The notes: a model not told the origin generated them from the letters alone. A stretch of DNA of 64,000 nt from Anaerococcus porci (GCF_009696575.1 NZ_VULQ01000003.1:62001-126000); one strand, 5' to 3'. Positions 51,491-60,284 are shown, counted from the first letter of the stretch. Translations and numbers: made by a program.

Positions 51491-51766
51491 ATGTTAGCTG
51501 ATATTGCAGTCACATCCTTGGTATTACTGGCATTTATTAGTATTTTTATATTAATAAGTCAAATAATAAGCCACAAGAATTTAAATAAGAAAAAAAAATA
51601 TTTTGAAGACTTACACAAGAATTTAAAACCTGGCAAAAAAATCATGTTAACTGATGGTATATATGGAGAAGTTATTTCTTTGAAAGAAGACTATGTTATT
51701 GTCAGTATTGCCAAGGATGTAGAAATCAAGGTTAGTCGTTACTCAATTAGTGAAATTTTAAATTAA
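51491..51766 (+). CDS. YajC-family protein in a PTS operon
   Basis: 91 residues: one membrane helix (about 5-25), a basic linker, then the YajC soluble motif LKPGKKIMLTDGIYGEVISL and a beta-rich end. YajC is a Sec accessory subunit. Copies inside mannose-family PTS operons are known, and their role there is unclear. The ATG at 51491 follows AAGGAGGTTT; an earlier ATG at 51443 lacks a site. 16 bases before the IIB gene. Confidence 0.88.
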   Translation: MLADIAVTSLVLLAFISIFILISQIISHKNLNKKKKYFEDLHKNLKPGKKIMLTDGIYGEVISLKEDYVIVSIAKDVEIKVSRYSISEILN

Positions 51767-51782
51767 AGAGGGGGAAGTCTAT

Positions 51783-52259
51783 ATGCCAAATATAGTATTG
51801 ACAAGAATAGACAATAGGCTATTACACGGTCAAGTTGCAACTCAATGGACTAAAGCTATCGGGGCAAATCTAATATTAGTTGCAAATGATGAAGTTGCAG
51901 GAAATAAAATGAGACAAAATCTCATGAATATGGCTGCTCCTACTGGAGTTGCTACTAGATACTGGACAATTCAAAAAACCATTGATACCATTCATAAGGC
52001 TGCTGATAGACAAAAGATATTTATAATATGTGAAAGTCCATCAGATGTTTTAAAGCTTGTTGAAGGTGGTGTTCCAATTACAAATGTAAATATAGGTAAT
52101 ATGCACATGGCCGAAGGTAAAAGGCAAGTAGCAGGTGTTGTTGCAGTAGATGACACAGATGTAGATGCTTTTAAAAAATTAAAGGAAAAAGGTGTTAATT
52201 TAGAGATTAGAAAAGTACCTACAGAATCAGCAGAGGATGTCAACAAACTATTTTCATAA
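51783..52259 (+). CDS. PTS mannose/GalNAc-type IIB component
   Basis: 158 residues, full IIB domain of the mannose-fructose-sorbose family. H15 in RIDNRLLHGQV is the phospho-acceptor. VNIGNMHMAEGKRQV is typical of the N-acetylgalactosamine (AgaV/AgaB) branch. It passes phosphate from IIA to the sugar in IIC-IID. Its own IIA is at the operon end. Compare the lone IIB at 59811. Confidence 0.92.
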   Translation: MPNIVLTRIDNRLLHGQVATQWTKAIGANLILVANDEVAGNKMRQNLMNMAAPTGVATRYWTIQKTIDTIHKAADRQKIFIICESPSDVLKLVEGGVPITNVNIGNMHMAEGKRQVAGVVAVDDTDVDAFKKLKEKGVNLEIRKVPTESAEDVNKLFS

Positions 52260-52278
52260 AAAAATCTAGGAGAATTTA

Positions 52279-53085
52279 ATGAACTTTAATATAATACAAA
52301 TAATTTTAATATTCTTAGTTACTTTCGTAGTAGCTATCGACCAATTCTCTTTCCTAGAGTCATTATATCAACCGATTATTACAGGTCCTGTTATAGGAGC
52401 AATCTTAGGCGATATGCAAACAGGTCTAGTTGTTGGTGCAACTTACCAATTGATGACTATAGGAAATATGCCTGTAGGTGGAGCTCAACCTCCAAATGCA
52501 ATTATAGGCGGTATTGTTGCTGTAATTTTTGCAATTACATCAGGGCTTAGTCCAAACGCAGCTGCAGCTGCTGCTATTCCATTTGCCCTTTTAGGACAAT
52601 ATGGTGTTACAATTATATTTACTTTAATGAGTCCTGTTATGTCAAAGGCTGATCAATATGCCAAAGAAGCTAACCCTAAGGGAATAGAAAGGATTAATTA
52701 CTTATCTATGGCTCTTTTAGGAACTATTTTTGGAATAATAGTAGTATTATTCTTTATAGCTGGTTCATCTTTCGGAGCAAAACTTGCCGAAAAAATTCCA
52801 GAAACTCTAATGCATGGACTTGGAGTAGCTGGTGGAATGATGAAGTTTGTTGGTTTTGCAGTTTTATTAAGACTTATGGTGTCAAAAGATCTTTGGGGAT
52901 TTTTCTTTGTTGGATTTTCCCTTGCAGTTATAGTTATGGCAAATGATTCTTTATCAGGATCAGCTTTATTAATCATTTCACTTATTGGCTTTGCTCTTGC
53001 TTTCTGGGATTATCAAATCCACTTAAAACTAAAGAGTGCAAGTGTTAGTGGAGGTTTCGAAGGAGGAGAAGAAGATGGAATATAA
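52279..53085 (+). CDS. PTS mannose/GalNAc-type IIC component
   Basis: 268 residues, the usual length, with about eight helices. The conserved early segment LESLYQPIITGPVIGAILGD, then YQLMTIGNMPVGGAQPPNA, identifies the IIC (ManY/AgaW) family. It forms the transport path with IID, whose start overlaps its end by 11 bases. AGGAG precedes the ATG. Confidence 0.93.
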   Translation: MNFNIIQIILIFLVTFVVAIDQFSFLESLYQPIITGPVIGAILGDMQTGLVVGATYQLMTIGNMPVGGAQPPNAIIGGIVAVIFAITSGLSPNAAAAAAIPFALLGQYGVTIIFTLMSPVMSKADQYAKEANPKGIERINYLSMALLGTIFGIIVVLFFIAGSSFGAKLAEKIPETLMHGLGVAGGMMKFVGFAVLLRLMVSKDLWGFFFVGFSLAVIVMANDSLSGSALLIISLIGFALAFWDYQIHLKLKSASVSGGFEGGEEDGI

Positions 53086-54070
53086 TGATATGAACTCTTA
53101 TAAGGACACTAACCCTAGTCCAAAGCTAGATCAAAAAACTTTAAATAAGATGGTTTGGAGATCACTTTTTCTACAAGCATCTTTTAACTATGAAAGAATG
53201 CAAGCTGGAGGATGGTTATATTCAATTTTGCCAGGTCTTGAAAAAATACACACTAACAAAGAAGACTTGTCAAAATCTATGACACATAACCTTGAGTTTT
53301 TCAATACTCACCCTTTCCTTGTTACATTTGTTATGGGTATTATACTTTCTCTTGAACAAAATAAAGTTGAAATACCAACAATAAGAGCCGTAAGAGTTGC
53401 AGCAATGGGACCTTTGGGTGGCATTGGAGATGCTATTTTCTGGTTTACACTTGTGCCGATAGTTGCAGGAATTTCTTCTAATATGGCATTACAGGGTTCT
53501 ATAGCTGGACCGATTCTATTTTTTACAGTGTTTAATATTTGTCAATTTGCCCTAAGATTCTGGCTAATGAATTGGTCATATAAAATGGGTGAGTCTGCAA
53601 TTGATATCTTGACTGAAAATGCAAAAGAATTTACAAGAGCTGCATCAATCCTTGGTGTTATAGTTGTTGGAGCACTTGTAAGTGTATATGGGGATACATC
53701 AATAGCTCTTGAAGTAGACAATGGTACAACAAATACTCCTGTACTTGTAGATACTATCGTAAATAATAATGAAATATCTCAATATGATGATCTATTATAC
53801 AAGGATAAGGAGAAAAAAGAGTTAAATGATGGTGCAGTAATAAGAGATTTAGGAAATGGAAAATCAGAAATAGAATTTAACACATATGAAGAACAACCAG
53901 TAAAGGTTAAAATCCAAGAAGTGCTAGATGGAATAATTCCTGATCTTGTTCCACTTTCTATTACACTTTTATTATTCTTCTTATTGACTAAGAGAAAATG
54001 GACACCTATTAAATGTATCGGATTTTTACTAGTTCTTGGAATTGTTGGTGCATATATAGGAGTATTTTAA
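53075..54070 (+). CDS. PTS mannose/GalNAc-type IID component
   Basis: 331 residues from the ATG at 53075, which follows AAGGAGGAGAAG. MVWRSLFLQASFNYERMQAGGW is the IID signature; MGPLGGIGDAIFW follows. An acidic soluble loop of about 80 residues (near 210-290) precedes the last helices, as in the longer AgaE/ManZ forms. Translation of the next gene starts on its stop codon (TAATG). Confidence 0.92.
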   Translation: MEYNDMNSYKDTNPSPKLDQKTLNKMVWRSLFLQASFNYERMQAGGWLYSILPGLEKIHTNKEDLSKSMTHNLEFFNTHPFLVTFVMGIILSLEQNKVEIPTIRAVRVAAMGPLGGIGDAIFWFTLVPIVAGISSNMALQGSIAGPILFFTVFNICQFALRFWLMNWSYKMGESAIDILTENAKEFTRAASILGVIVVGALVSVYGDTSIALEVDNGTTNTPVLVDTIVNNNEISQYDDLLYKDKEKKELNDGAVIRDLGNGKSEIEFNTYEEQPVKVKIQEVLDGIIPDLVPLSITLLLFFLLTKRKWTPIKCIGFLLVLGIVGAYIGVF

Positions 54071-54501
54071 TGACAAATGCAGTAATAGCAGTAAGTCACG
54101 CCTCACTTGCTAGTGGAATTTACTCAGCTATTAAAATGATAGCTGGTGACTTTGATAATGTAAGAATACAAGAATTCAAAGAAAATGACGACTTAAATCT
54201 CTTTGATAAAAAACTTAAAGAAAATTACGAATCATTAAAGGAATATGATAATGTTATAGTTTTGGCAGACTTAGCTGGTGGAACCCCTTTTAATAGAGCA
54301 GTAATGACTTTAGGTGAATTTGATAATGTGAGAGTTTTGGCAGGTCTAAACTTTGCTCTTTTATTTCAAGCTATAAATAGTGAGGGAAATAATATTGACG
54401 AATGTGTTGATGATATATTAAATATAGGAAGAGAATCAATAGTTTCATATAAATCGGAAGAAAACAATATAAATACAGATGATTTTGAAGATGGTATTTA
54501 G
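54070..54501 (+). CDS. PTS mannose/GalNAc-type IIA component
   Basis: 143 residues. H10 in AVIAVSHASLASG is the phospho-acceptor; LADLAGGTPFNRAV is the second family motif. The true start overlaps the IID stop by one base (54070); the longer in-frame ATG at 54013 lies within IID coding sequence. It takes phosphate from HPr and gives it to the IIB, and perhaps to the lone IIB at 59811. Confidence 0.92.
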   Translation: MTNAVIAVSHASLASGIYSAIKMIAGDFDNVRIQEFKENDDLNLFDKKLKENYESLKEYDNVIVLADLAGGTPFNRAVMTLGEFDNVRVLAGLNFALLFQAINSEGNNIDECVDDILNIGRESIVSYKSEENNINTDDFEDGI

Positions 54502-54557
54502 AAAGCAATACAATAATATAGGATTTTATAAAGTAAGGAAATAACTTTATATTATTT

Positions 54558-54713
54558 AAGGGGCTGTTGCAAAATTATGAATTTCTATCGTTGCATCATT
54601 TCAAGTTACTCCTAGACAATTTGAGAATAGCCTGCCGGCTCATGGAGGCCAAATTGTCGTAGAGGGACTTGAAATGATATTGCAACGATTAATTCATTTT
54701 GCAACAGCCCCTT
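54558..54713. repeat. 156-bp MITE-like long palindrome
   Basis: The ends AAGGGGCTGTTGCAAAAT (54558-54575) and ATTTTGCAACAGCCCCTT (54696-54713) are perfect inverted repeats. Inside, further arms pair in order: CGTTGCA/TGCAACG, TCATTTCAAGT/ACTTGAAATGA and AGACAATTTG/CAAATTGTC. A GCCGGC-containing loop is at the centre. No frame is encoded. The ends recall IS6/IS1182-type termini, so it may be a non-autonomous element that also ends the PTS transcript. Confidence 0.75.
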
Positions 54714-54795
54714 TATTTATTCTTAAAGTCTTGTGTTTTAATTGCAAATTTCCAAGTATTAATACTTTCTACAATATTTTATCTTATATTATTTT

Positions 54796-55923
54796 CTATA
54801 TCTCGTATCTTTTCTCTCCATTTAGGAAAGTTGCTTTTAGATTTAGTTCATCATCTAGCAAGATAAAGTCTGCATCATAGCCTACCTTTATCTTTCCACA
54901 TACATCATCTATATCTACAGATTTAGCTGGCATTAAACTTGCCATTTGAACTGCTTCATAAACATCTACTATATCCCAATCATAAACATTTTTAACAGCT
55001 TCTTTAAGTTTTAAGATTGAACCAGCCAAGGAGCCTGATTCTAGTCTTGCTGTACCATTTTCTACCTTAACTGGAAATTCTCCAAGTTTATAATTACCAT
55101 TTGCCATACCACCTGCCATCATACAATCTGTAATTAGGACAATTCTATCATAGCCTTTTTTATCTATAAGAATTTCAGCTGATGCTGGGTTTACATGATG
55201 ACCATCACAAATTAGTTCTGAATAAGCATCAGAATTCATGGCTGCTCCCACCATTCCTGGCAATCTATGGTGAAGTCCACTCATACCATTGAAGGTGTGA
55301 ACAAAGATATTAGCTCCTGCATCAATTGCTTCCATAGCCTCATCATAACTTGCATCAGAATGTCCTAAGGCAACTTTTACTCCCATAGCATTAGCTTTTT
55401 TAATGAAGTCTTTTACTCCTTTTCTTTCTGGAGCTAGGGCAATTTTATTTACAAGTCCATTTGACAATTCTTTCCATTTTTTAAGCTTTTCTATATCAGG
55501 ATCTGACATATATTTTTCATTTTGAGCACCCTTGTATTTTTCTGTAAAAAATGGTCCTTCTAGGAATATTCCACGAACTTTAGCACCTGTTACATCCTTG
55601 TATTCATCTCCTACAAGTTTTACTGCATCATTTAGTCTCTCTGTTGTATCTGTAAGAGTTGTTGGTAAAAATGATGTAACACCACATTCTAAAAGTCCCT
55701 CACTTATTACATTTAGCGCTCCTTTTTCAGCATTCATTATATCCTTATTTTTGTAACCATGGATATGAGTATCTACAAGACCTGGAGCAAGGATTCCTTC
55801 TAAGTATTCATATTCTTCTGGTTCATTTTTTGAAATTGATTTTACTTTTGCATTTTCAACTTCTATATATAATTCTTCTCCAACACTGTCTTCTAATATT
55901 ACATAATCTGCTTTATAAAACAT
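54796..55923 (-). CDS. nagA: N-acetylglucosamine-6-phosphate deacetylase
   Basis: 375 residues, amidohydrolase fold. VDTHIHG (metal ligands), FLEGPF (metal Glu), ALGHSDASYDEA and HTFNGMSGLHHR (metal His), and LITDCM with the catalytic Asp where DAM is more common. It removes acetyl from GlcNAc-6-P, or GalNAc-6-P if this is the enzyme of the neighbouring PTS. AAGGAG before the ATG; single gene with its own promoter. Confidence 0.93.
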   Translation of the reverse strand: MFYKADYVILEDSVGEELYIEVENAKVKSISKNEPEEYEYLEGILAPGLVDTHIHGYKNKDIMNAEKGALNVISEGLLECGVTSFLPTTLTDTTERLNDAVKLVGDEYKDVTGAKVRGIFLEGPFFTEKYKGAQNEKYMSDPDIEKLKKWKELSNGLVNKIALAPERKGVKDFIKKANAMGVKVALGHSDASYDEAMEAIDAGANIFVHTFNGMSGLHHRLPGMVGAAMNSDAYSELICDGHHVNPASAEILIDKKGYDRIVLITDCMMAGGMANGNYKLGEFPVKVENGTARLESGSLAGSILKLKEAVKNVYDWDIVDVYEAVQMASLMPAKSVDIDDVCGKIKVGYDADFILLDDELNLKATFLNGEKRYEI

Positions 55924-55951
55924 CTTCTTCTCCTTGTACTTTCTATATATT

Positions 55952-55979
55952 ATAATACCGACTAAGGTGAATTTATCAA
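55952..55979 (-). promoter_or_regulatory. nagA promoter
   Basis: On the minus strand TTGATA (55979-55974), 16-base spacer, TATTAT (55957-55952), about 30 bases before the ATG. Confidence 0.5.
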
Positions 55980-56086
55980 AATGGTATTTGTTTATAAATG
56001 TTTGTTTTTTATTACTTTATACTTATTTTTATATGTTATTAAATTTGATTAACTTAGGCTTTATTGCAAAATATTATTTAATTATA

Positions 56087-56115
56087 TTGACTTAATTTTT
56101 TTATTATGATAATAT
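56087..56115 (+). promoter_or_regulatory. Promoter of the Met T-box leader
   Basis: TTGACT (56087-56092), 17-base spacer, TAATAT (56110-56115) preceded by TGA, an extended -10. Confidence 0.7.
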
Positions 56116-56134
56116 ATATAAAAATAAATCAGAA

Positions 56135-56373
56135 CATAAAAAAGAAGAGTAACTTATAAAGATGATTTAAGAGAGCTTAGTTGTGGTGAGATAAGTAGAT
56201 TTTTTGTAAGTGAAGATGGCCTTTTATTGTTGGCTTGCGATATGTAGCTTGCTAGGGGTATGCCCCTTATAGCAGATGGTATTGTTTGATACCTACTAAG
56301 TCTATTATCGTGAGATATTAGAAAAATAAGGTGGTAACACGAGTCTTCGTCCTTTGGTCGAAGGCTCTTTTTT
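56135..56373 (+). promoter_or_regulatory. T-box riboswitch 3, Met (AUG) specifier
   Basis: Stem I has AGAGAG and GGTG and an AGTA/GAA loop E. After GAA and one base comes ATG (56216-56218), then GCC. The T-box AAGGTGGTAACACG is at 56328-56341. The terminator stem GAGTCTTCG/CGAAGGCTC (56341-56349 and 56359-56367) is followed by six T. Met fits the downstream metA domain. Confidence 0.88.
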
Positions 56374-56392
56374 GTATATAGAAAGGAATATT

Positions 56393-58180
56393 ATGCCAGT
56401 TATATTATCTGAAGAATTAATTAAAAAGGAAATTTTAGAAAAAGAAGACATTTTTACCATTGATAAATCTAGGGCAAAAAGTCAGGACATAAGGCCTTTA
56501 AAGATTGCCATAGTAAATCTTATGCCTAATAAGGAAGAGACAGAAATTGACCTTCTTAAGCTTATATCAAATCATGCACTCCAGATAGAGGTTGACTTTA
56601 TAAGAACTGATTCATATATAAATAAACACTCCAATTATGAAAGATTAAATAAGCTCTATAAGTCATATGAAGATATAAAAAACGAGAAATATGATGGAAT
56701 GATAATTACAGGCGCTCCCATAGAAAATCTTGACTATTCTGATATAAAATATTGGGATGAGCTAAAAATGATATTTGACTATGCTAGGGAGAATGTCTTT
56801 TCTACTATTTTTATCTGTTGGGCATCCCTTGCAGCTCTTAACTATTTCTACCATATAGATAGTTTTTCTTATAAGGAGAAAATATTTGGTGTTTATCCTT
56901 TCTTTAAGGAAAGTGAATCTAGGCTTTTGGATGGCTTTGATGACGTCTTTAACATACCTCAATCAAGGTACAAAGGAATTGATCCAAAGGATATAGAGCT
57001 TGTAGATGATTTGAAAATTTTAGGTGAAAGTGATGAGGTTGGCCTAAGTCTTGCTGCAAGCTGTGATTATAGGTTTATCTTTAGCCTAGGACACTTCGAA
57101 TATAATAAATATACTCTTGATAGGGAATATAAGAGAGATTTAAAAAATGGATTAGATGCTAAAAAACCTGTAAATTATTATTTTAAAGATAGCGATAAGA
57201 TAAATATGAGCTGGAAATCAGCAGCAAGTCTTTTTTTCTCAAATTGGATAAATTATGCAGTATACCAAAATACACCTTATAGGCTAGATTCCATAAAAGA
57301 GAAGTCAGTATCAAAGTTTGGTGGCTCATCGCTTTCTGATGCGGGTCAATTTAGGAGAGTTAAGGAAATTATTAATAAAAAAGACGATAGGAATGTAATA
57401 GTCGTATCTGCACCTGGAAAGAGAAATCCTTACGATATAAAGGTAACCGACCTTCTTATAAAAGCTAGCGAGTCAAATGAGAAGATAAATAATATAGATA
57501 AGGAAATACTAAGACTAAGTAAGGTAAAAAATGAAGAAATTGAGATTAAAAATAAAATCTTAGAAAAGATAAGGGAAAGATTTTATGAAATTGTAGATGA
57601 CTTAGACCTTAATAAAAATATAAAAAAAGAGATAGATGATTGTATTATAAGTGTGTCAGAGTCTTTAAATAAGGACTTTAACCTATCTCGTGGTGAGTAC
57701 TTAAATGCTAAAATCCTTGCCCTCTACCTTGATTATGATTTTATAGATAGCAAAGATTTAATATATTTTGACGAAGATAATAAGGTTAATTTTGAAAGGA
57801 CAACAGAGGCTATAAGAAAAAATATAAGAGCTGGAATGAAGGTGGTTGTTCCGGGATTTTATGGAAATAAAGATGGTTATATAAAAACTTTTGAAAGAGG
57901 AGGTTCTGATTATACTGGATCAATTTTGGCATCAGCCTTAGACTCATCTGTCTATGAAAATTGGACTGATGTTTCTGGGATTATGACAGCAGATCCCAAC
58001 ATAGACAAAACTGCCAAAAAGATAGAAAAACTCAAGTATAAGGATCTTGAAAAAATAATAAATTCTGGAGCAAGTGTCTATCAAAAGGATGCCATAGCTC
58101 CAGTTATGGATAAGAATATTACTATAAAAATACTAAATACCAACAAGCCTGATGATTCCGGTACTACTATAAAAGATTAA
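56393..58180 (+). CDS. Fusion of homoserine O-acyltransferase (MetA) and aspartate kinase
   Basis: 595 residues from the ATG at 56393 (after AAAGGAAT). Residues 1-300 are a complete MetA: C142 in ICWASLAAL (acyl-enzyme), H234 and E236 in GHFEY, and the C-terminal NYAVYQNTPY. E111 in ITGAPIE is the residue linked to acetyl-CoA rather than succinyl-CoA use. Residues about 305-595 are the aspartate kinase catalytic domain: KFGGSS (308-313), FERGGSDYTGS, IMTADPN and SGASVYQKDA. It ends at LNTNKPDDSGTTI, so the ACT regulatory domains are missing. The kinase starts the aspartate pathway and MetA starts the methionine branch; both are under one Met T-box. No frameshift or internal ribosome site is evident. 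Confidence 0.92.
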   Translation: MPVILSEELIKKEILEKEDIFTIDKSRAKSQDIRPLKIAIVNLMPNKEETEIDLLKLISNHALQIEVDFIRTDSYINKHSNYERLNKLYKSYEDIKNEKYDGMIITGAPIENLDYSDIKYWDELKMIFDYARENVFSTIFICWASLAALNYFYHIDSFSYKEKIFGVYPFFKESESRLLDGFDDVFNIPQSRYKGIDPKDIELVDDLKILGESDEVGLSLAASCDYRFIFSLGHFEYNKYTLDREYKRDLKNGLDAKKPVNYYFKDSDKINMSWKSAASLFFSNWINYAVYQNTPYRLDSIKEKSVSKFGGSSLSDAGQFRRVKEIINKKDDRNVIVVSAPGKRNPYDIKVTDLLIKASESNEKINNIDKEILRLSKVKNEEIEIKNKILEKIRERFYEIVDDLDLNKNIKKEIDDCIISVSESLNKDFNLSRGEYLNAKILALYLDYDFIDSKDLIYFDEDNKVNFERTTEAIRKNIRAGMKVVVPGFYGNKDGYIKTFERGGSDYTGSILASALDSSVYENWTDVSGIMTADPNIDKTAKKIEKLKYKDLEKIINSGASVYQKDAIAPVMDKNITIKILNTNKPDDSGTTIKD

Positions 58181-58186
58181 AATCCT

Positions 58187-58214
58187 AAAAGACAGGACTT
58201 AAAACCTGTCTTTT
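58187..58214. terminator. Terminator between convergent genes
   Basis: Stem AAAAGACAGG/CCTGTCTTTT with an 8-base loop, just after the fusion gene. Confidence 0.8.
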
Positions 58215-58231
58215 AATTAGTCTATAAAGTT

Positions 58232-59563
58232 TTACAATTTTAAAATTAACGCTTGGTATATATCTAAGGCCTCAGGTTCAAAGTCTCTTTTGTTATTTAG
58301 GATAATTTCGGCATCTTTTATCTCTTCTGCTATTTTTTCATCTATTAGGACAAAGTCATCTGAAAGATTTACTAAGACCATAAATTCCTCATCTTTGAAA
58401 AATCTTTTAAAGATATAGGCACTTTCATCAAAATAAATTTTCTCATAAGAACCTAGTCCATAAATTGAATTAATTTTTCTCATCATTATAAGTTCATGAA
58501 TGTAGTATAAAAATGAATTTAAGTTCTTTAAGTCCTCCTTGTAGGAATTGTTATAATTTACCATAGACCCATAGTAATTTTCAACTTTTGAAAATCCTCC
58601 CAAATCTGTCATCTCCCACCTTAAAGGGAGTTTACTAGATAGGCTAGTGGTTTTTTTAATCTTCTTTATAATATCATCTTCACTTAAATCCTTATTTTTA
58701 AGAATTTTATATCTAGCTTTTATCTTTTTGTCATTTATCTTAGCTATATCAATATAATATTCACTTCTTGCTTCAATCTCTTCGCCTTGAAAAACGAAAG
58801 GTAGGGTTTTAAGAGAAAATAATAGGATATAAAGAGCCTTCATAAAATCATGTGACTCATCTTCATCATCAAGAATTTTATCAATTAGCCTAGGATAATA
58901 AAGATTTGTTAAATCTATACCATAGTGGATATATTTTTCCTCTGTATTTTTTTGAAGTTTATCCAAAAGTTCGTAATATTTCCTATATTTATTTTTCTCT
59001 ATTATAGAATTTATATTTGATATATAGACTATATCAGAAAGATTTTCATCATCAATTAGGGAAATATCTCTTACACCTATTATAAATATCAATTTATTTT
59101 CTTCGCAAAAAGACTTTATTTCTTTTAAAATACTAGAAGAATTATCTCCAAATCTTTCAAAGAAAAGATCAACATCATTAAGTCTTATGCCCTTTACTCC
59201 CTTGTTTTTCCAATAAGATATTATATCTAAAAATTCATCCTTAAAAATATCTATCTTATAAGATTTAATCAGGTCACGAAAGCTAAAATCTAGGATTATT
59301 TTCATCCTAATTTCTTTAGCTTTTTTACATAGGTTTTCTATGTCATCTTCTTCTCCCAATTCTTTTTTTAGCTTATAAAAATTATATGAATTTTCATTTT
59401 CATAAAAAATATTATGTATTAGGCAATAGGTAAATCCAATCTGACTAATTGTAGATAATTTATTTTGTAATCCTTTTATATCTCCTATTCCGTCATTATC
59501 ATGGTCAAAAAAAGACTCAACAAAGACTTCATAGTAGCTTGATTTTTTTAAAATATTGTTCAT
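58232..59563 (-). CDS. GH13-like protein lacking catalytic residues
   Basis: 443 residues. The opening YYEVFVESFFDHDNDGIGDI and KGLQNKLSTI match alpha-glucosidase-type GH13 enzymes (oligo-1,6-glucosidase group). The later parts fit a TIM barrel and a C-terminal beta domain. The catalytic positions do not. Region I lacks the NH pair (ILDFSFRDLI, about 90-99). Region II has N129 in GIRLNDV where the nucleophile Asp belongs. Region III has IIGVRD without the acid Glu. No NHD motif remains. It is shorter than the usual 530-560 residues. The frame is intact, so it is probably expressed as a binding or scaffold protein. GAGGG-type site before the ATG; single gene. Confidence 0.75.
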   Translation of the reverse strand: MNNILKKSSYYEVFVESFFDHDNDGIGDIKGLQNKLSTISQIGFTYCLIHNIFYENENSYNFYKLKKELGEEDDIENLCKKAKEIRMKIILDFSFRDLIKSYKIDIFKDEFLDIISYWKNKGVKGIRLNDVDLFFERFGDNSSSILKEIKSFCEENKLIFIIGVRDISLIDDENLSDIVYISNINSIIEKNKYRKYYELLDKLQKNTEEKYIHYGIDLTNLYYPRLIDKILDDEDESHDFMKALYILLFSLKTLPFVFQGEEIEARSEYYIDIAKINDKKIKARYKILKNKDLSEDDIIKKIKKTTSLSSKLPLRWEMTDLGGFSKVENYYGSMVNYNNSYKEDLKNLNSFLYYIHELIMMRKINSIYGLGSYEKIYFDESAYIFKRFFKDEEFMVLVNLSDDFVLIDEKIAEEIKDAEIILNNKRDFEPEALDIYQALILKL

Positions 59564-59777
59564 TTTCCCTCGCTTTTAATGAGATATTTACTTATATATT
59601 ATTACCCTTATTAATAATTTTTCTACATATATCTATATTTTAGTAAATTTTAAAAGATAGGGTCATTATGATTAAATATAAATTAACTATTTTACTCAAA
59701 TTATAGGTATTTAAATCTTATATTTATAAATATAGACTTTACCTATCTTAACTATAAATATAATAATATATAAAATT

Positions 59778-59805
59778 AGGCTTTTGCAAAATCTTGCAGA
59801 AGCCT
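59778..59805 (-). terminator. Hairpin after the lone IIB gene
   Basis: 12-bp stem AGGCTTTTGCAA/TTGCAGAAGCCT (one G-U pair), 4-base loop, 5 bases past the stop of the IIB gene. Minus-strand U residues are moderate (TAATTTTAT). Confidence 0.65.
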
Positions 59806-59810
59806 TTTTC

Positions 59811-60284
59811 TTAATTTATATCAGAAACTTTTATTAACTTATCCTCTGGAAGGGTAAGAATCATAACTTTTATACCTTTTTCTTCTATTTTTTCTAAATC
59901 TTTTATCTCTTCATCTTTCAAGTAGATTGATTGGGTAATTTCTTTTGTATCTATTCTTCTTCTTTGATTTCCTAAGTTTATTTTATCTATATTTAAACCC
60001 TTATCTATAATTTCTAATGCAGATTTGGTATTTTCTACTAAAAGTATAGCTCTTATATCTTCTTCTAAGTGTTTTAATTTATCTATTGCATCAGCTATAG
60101 AAAGAAAATATGATTTTACTCCTATAGGTGTTGCCACATTTAGGATTTTTATTTTCTCACTATCTTCTGCTATTTTATCATCTGCTACTATTATTGTATT
60201 AGCCTTTACTTCATTTAGCCATTTTTTTGAAACTTGACCATGTAAAAGCCTATCATCTATTCTTGTAAGTACAACTTCTGCCAT
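59811..60284 (-). CDS. Lone PTS mannose-family IIB component
   Basis: 157 residues, complete IIB domain with H15 in RIDDRLLHGQV and NLGNQRRRIDTKE. It is clearly diverged from the IIB at 51783. No IIA, IIC or IID is beside it; it ends the GNB/LNB operon, directly after the nucleotidyltransferase gene (no gap; GGGAGA upstream). It may work with the IIC-IID at 52279-54070 to give them another specificity, or have a regulatory role. Confidence 0.9.
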   Translation of the reverse strand: MAEVVLTRIDDRLLHGQVSKKWLNEVKANTIIVADDKIAEDSEKIKILNVATPIGVKSYFLSIADAIDKLKHLEEDIRAILLVENTKSALEIIDKGLNIDKINLGNQRRRIDTKEITQSIYLKDEEIKDLEKIEEKGIKVMILTLPEDKLIKVSDIN

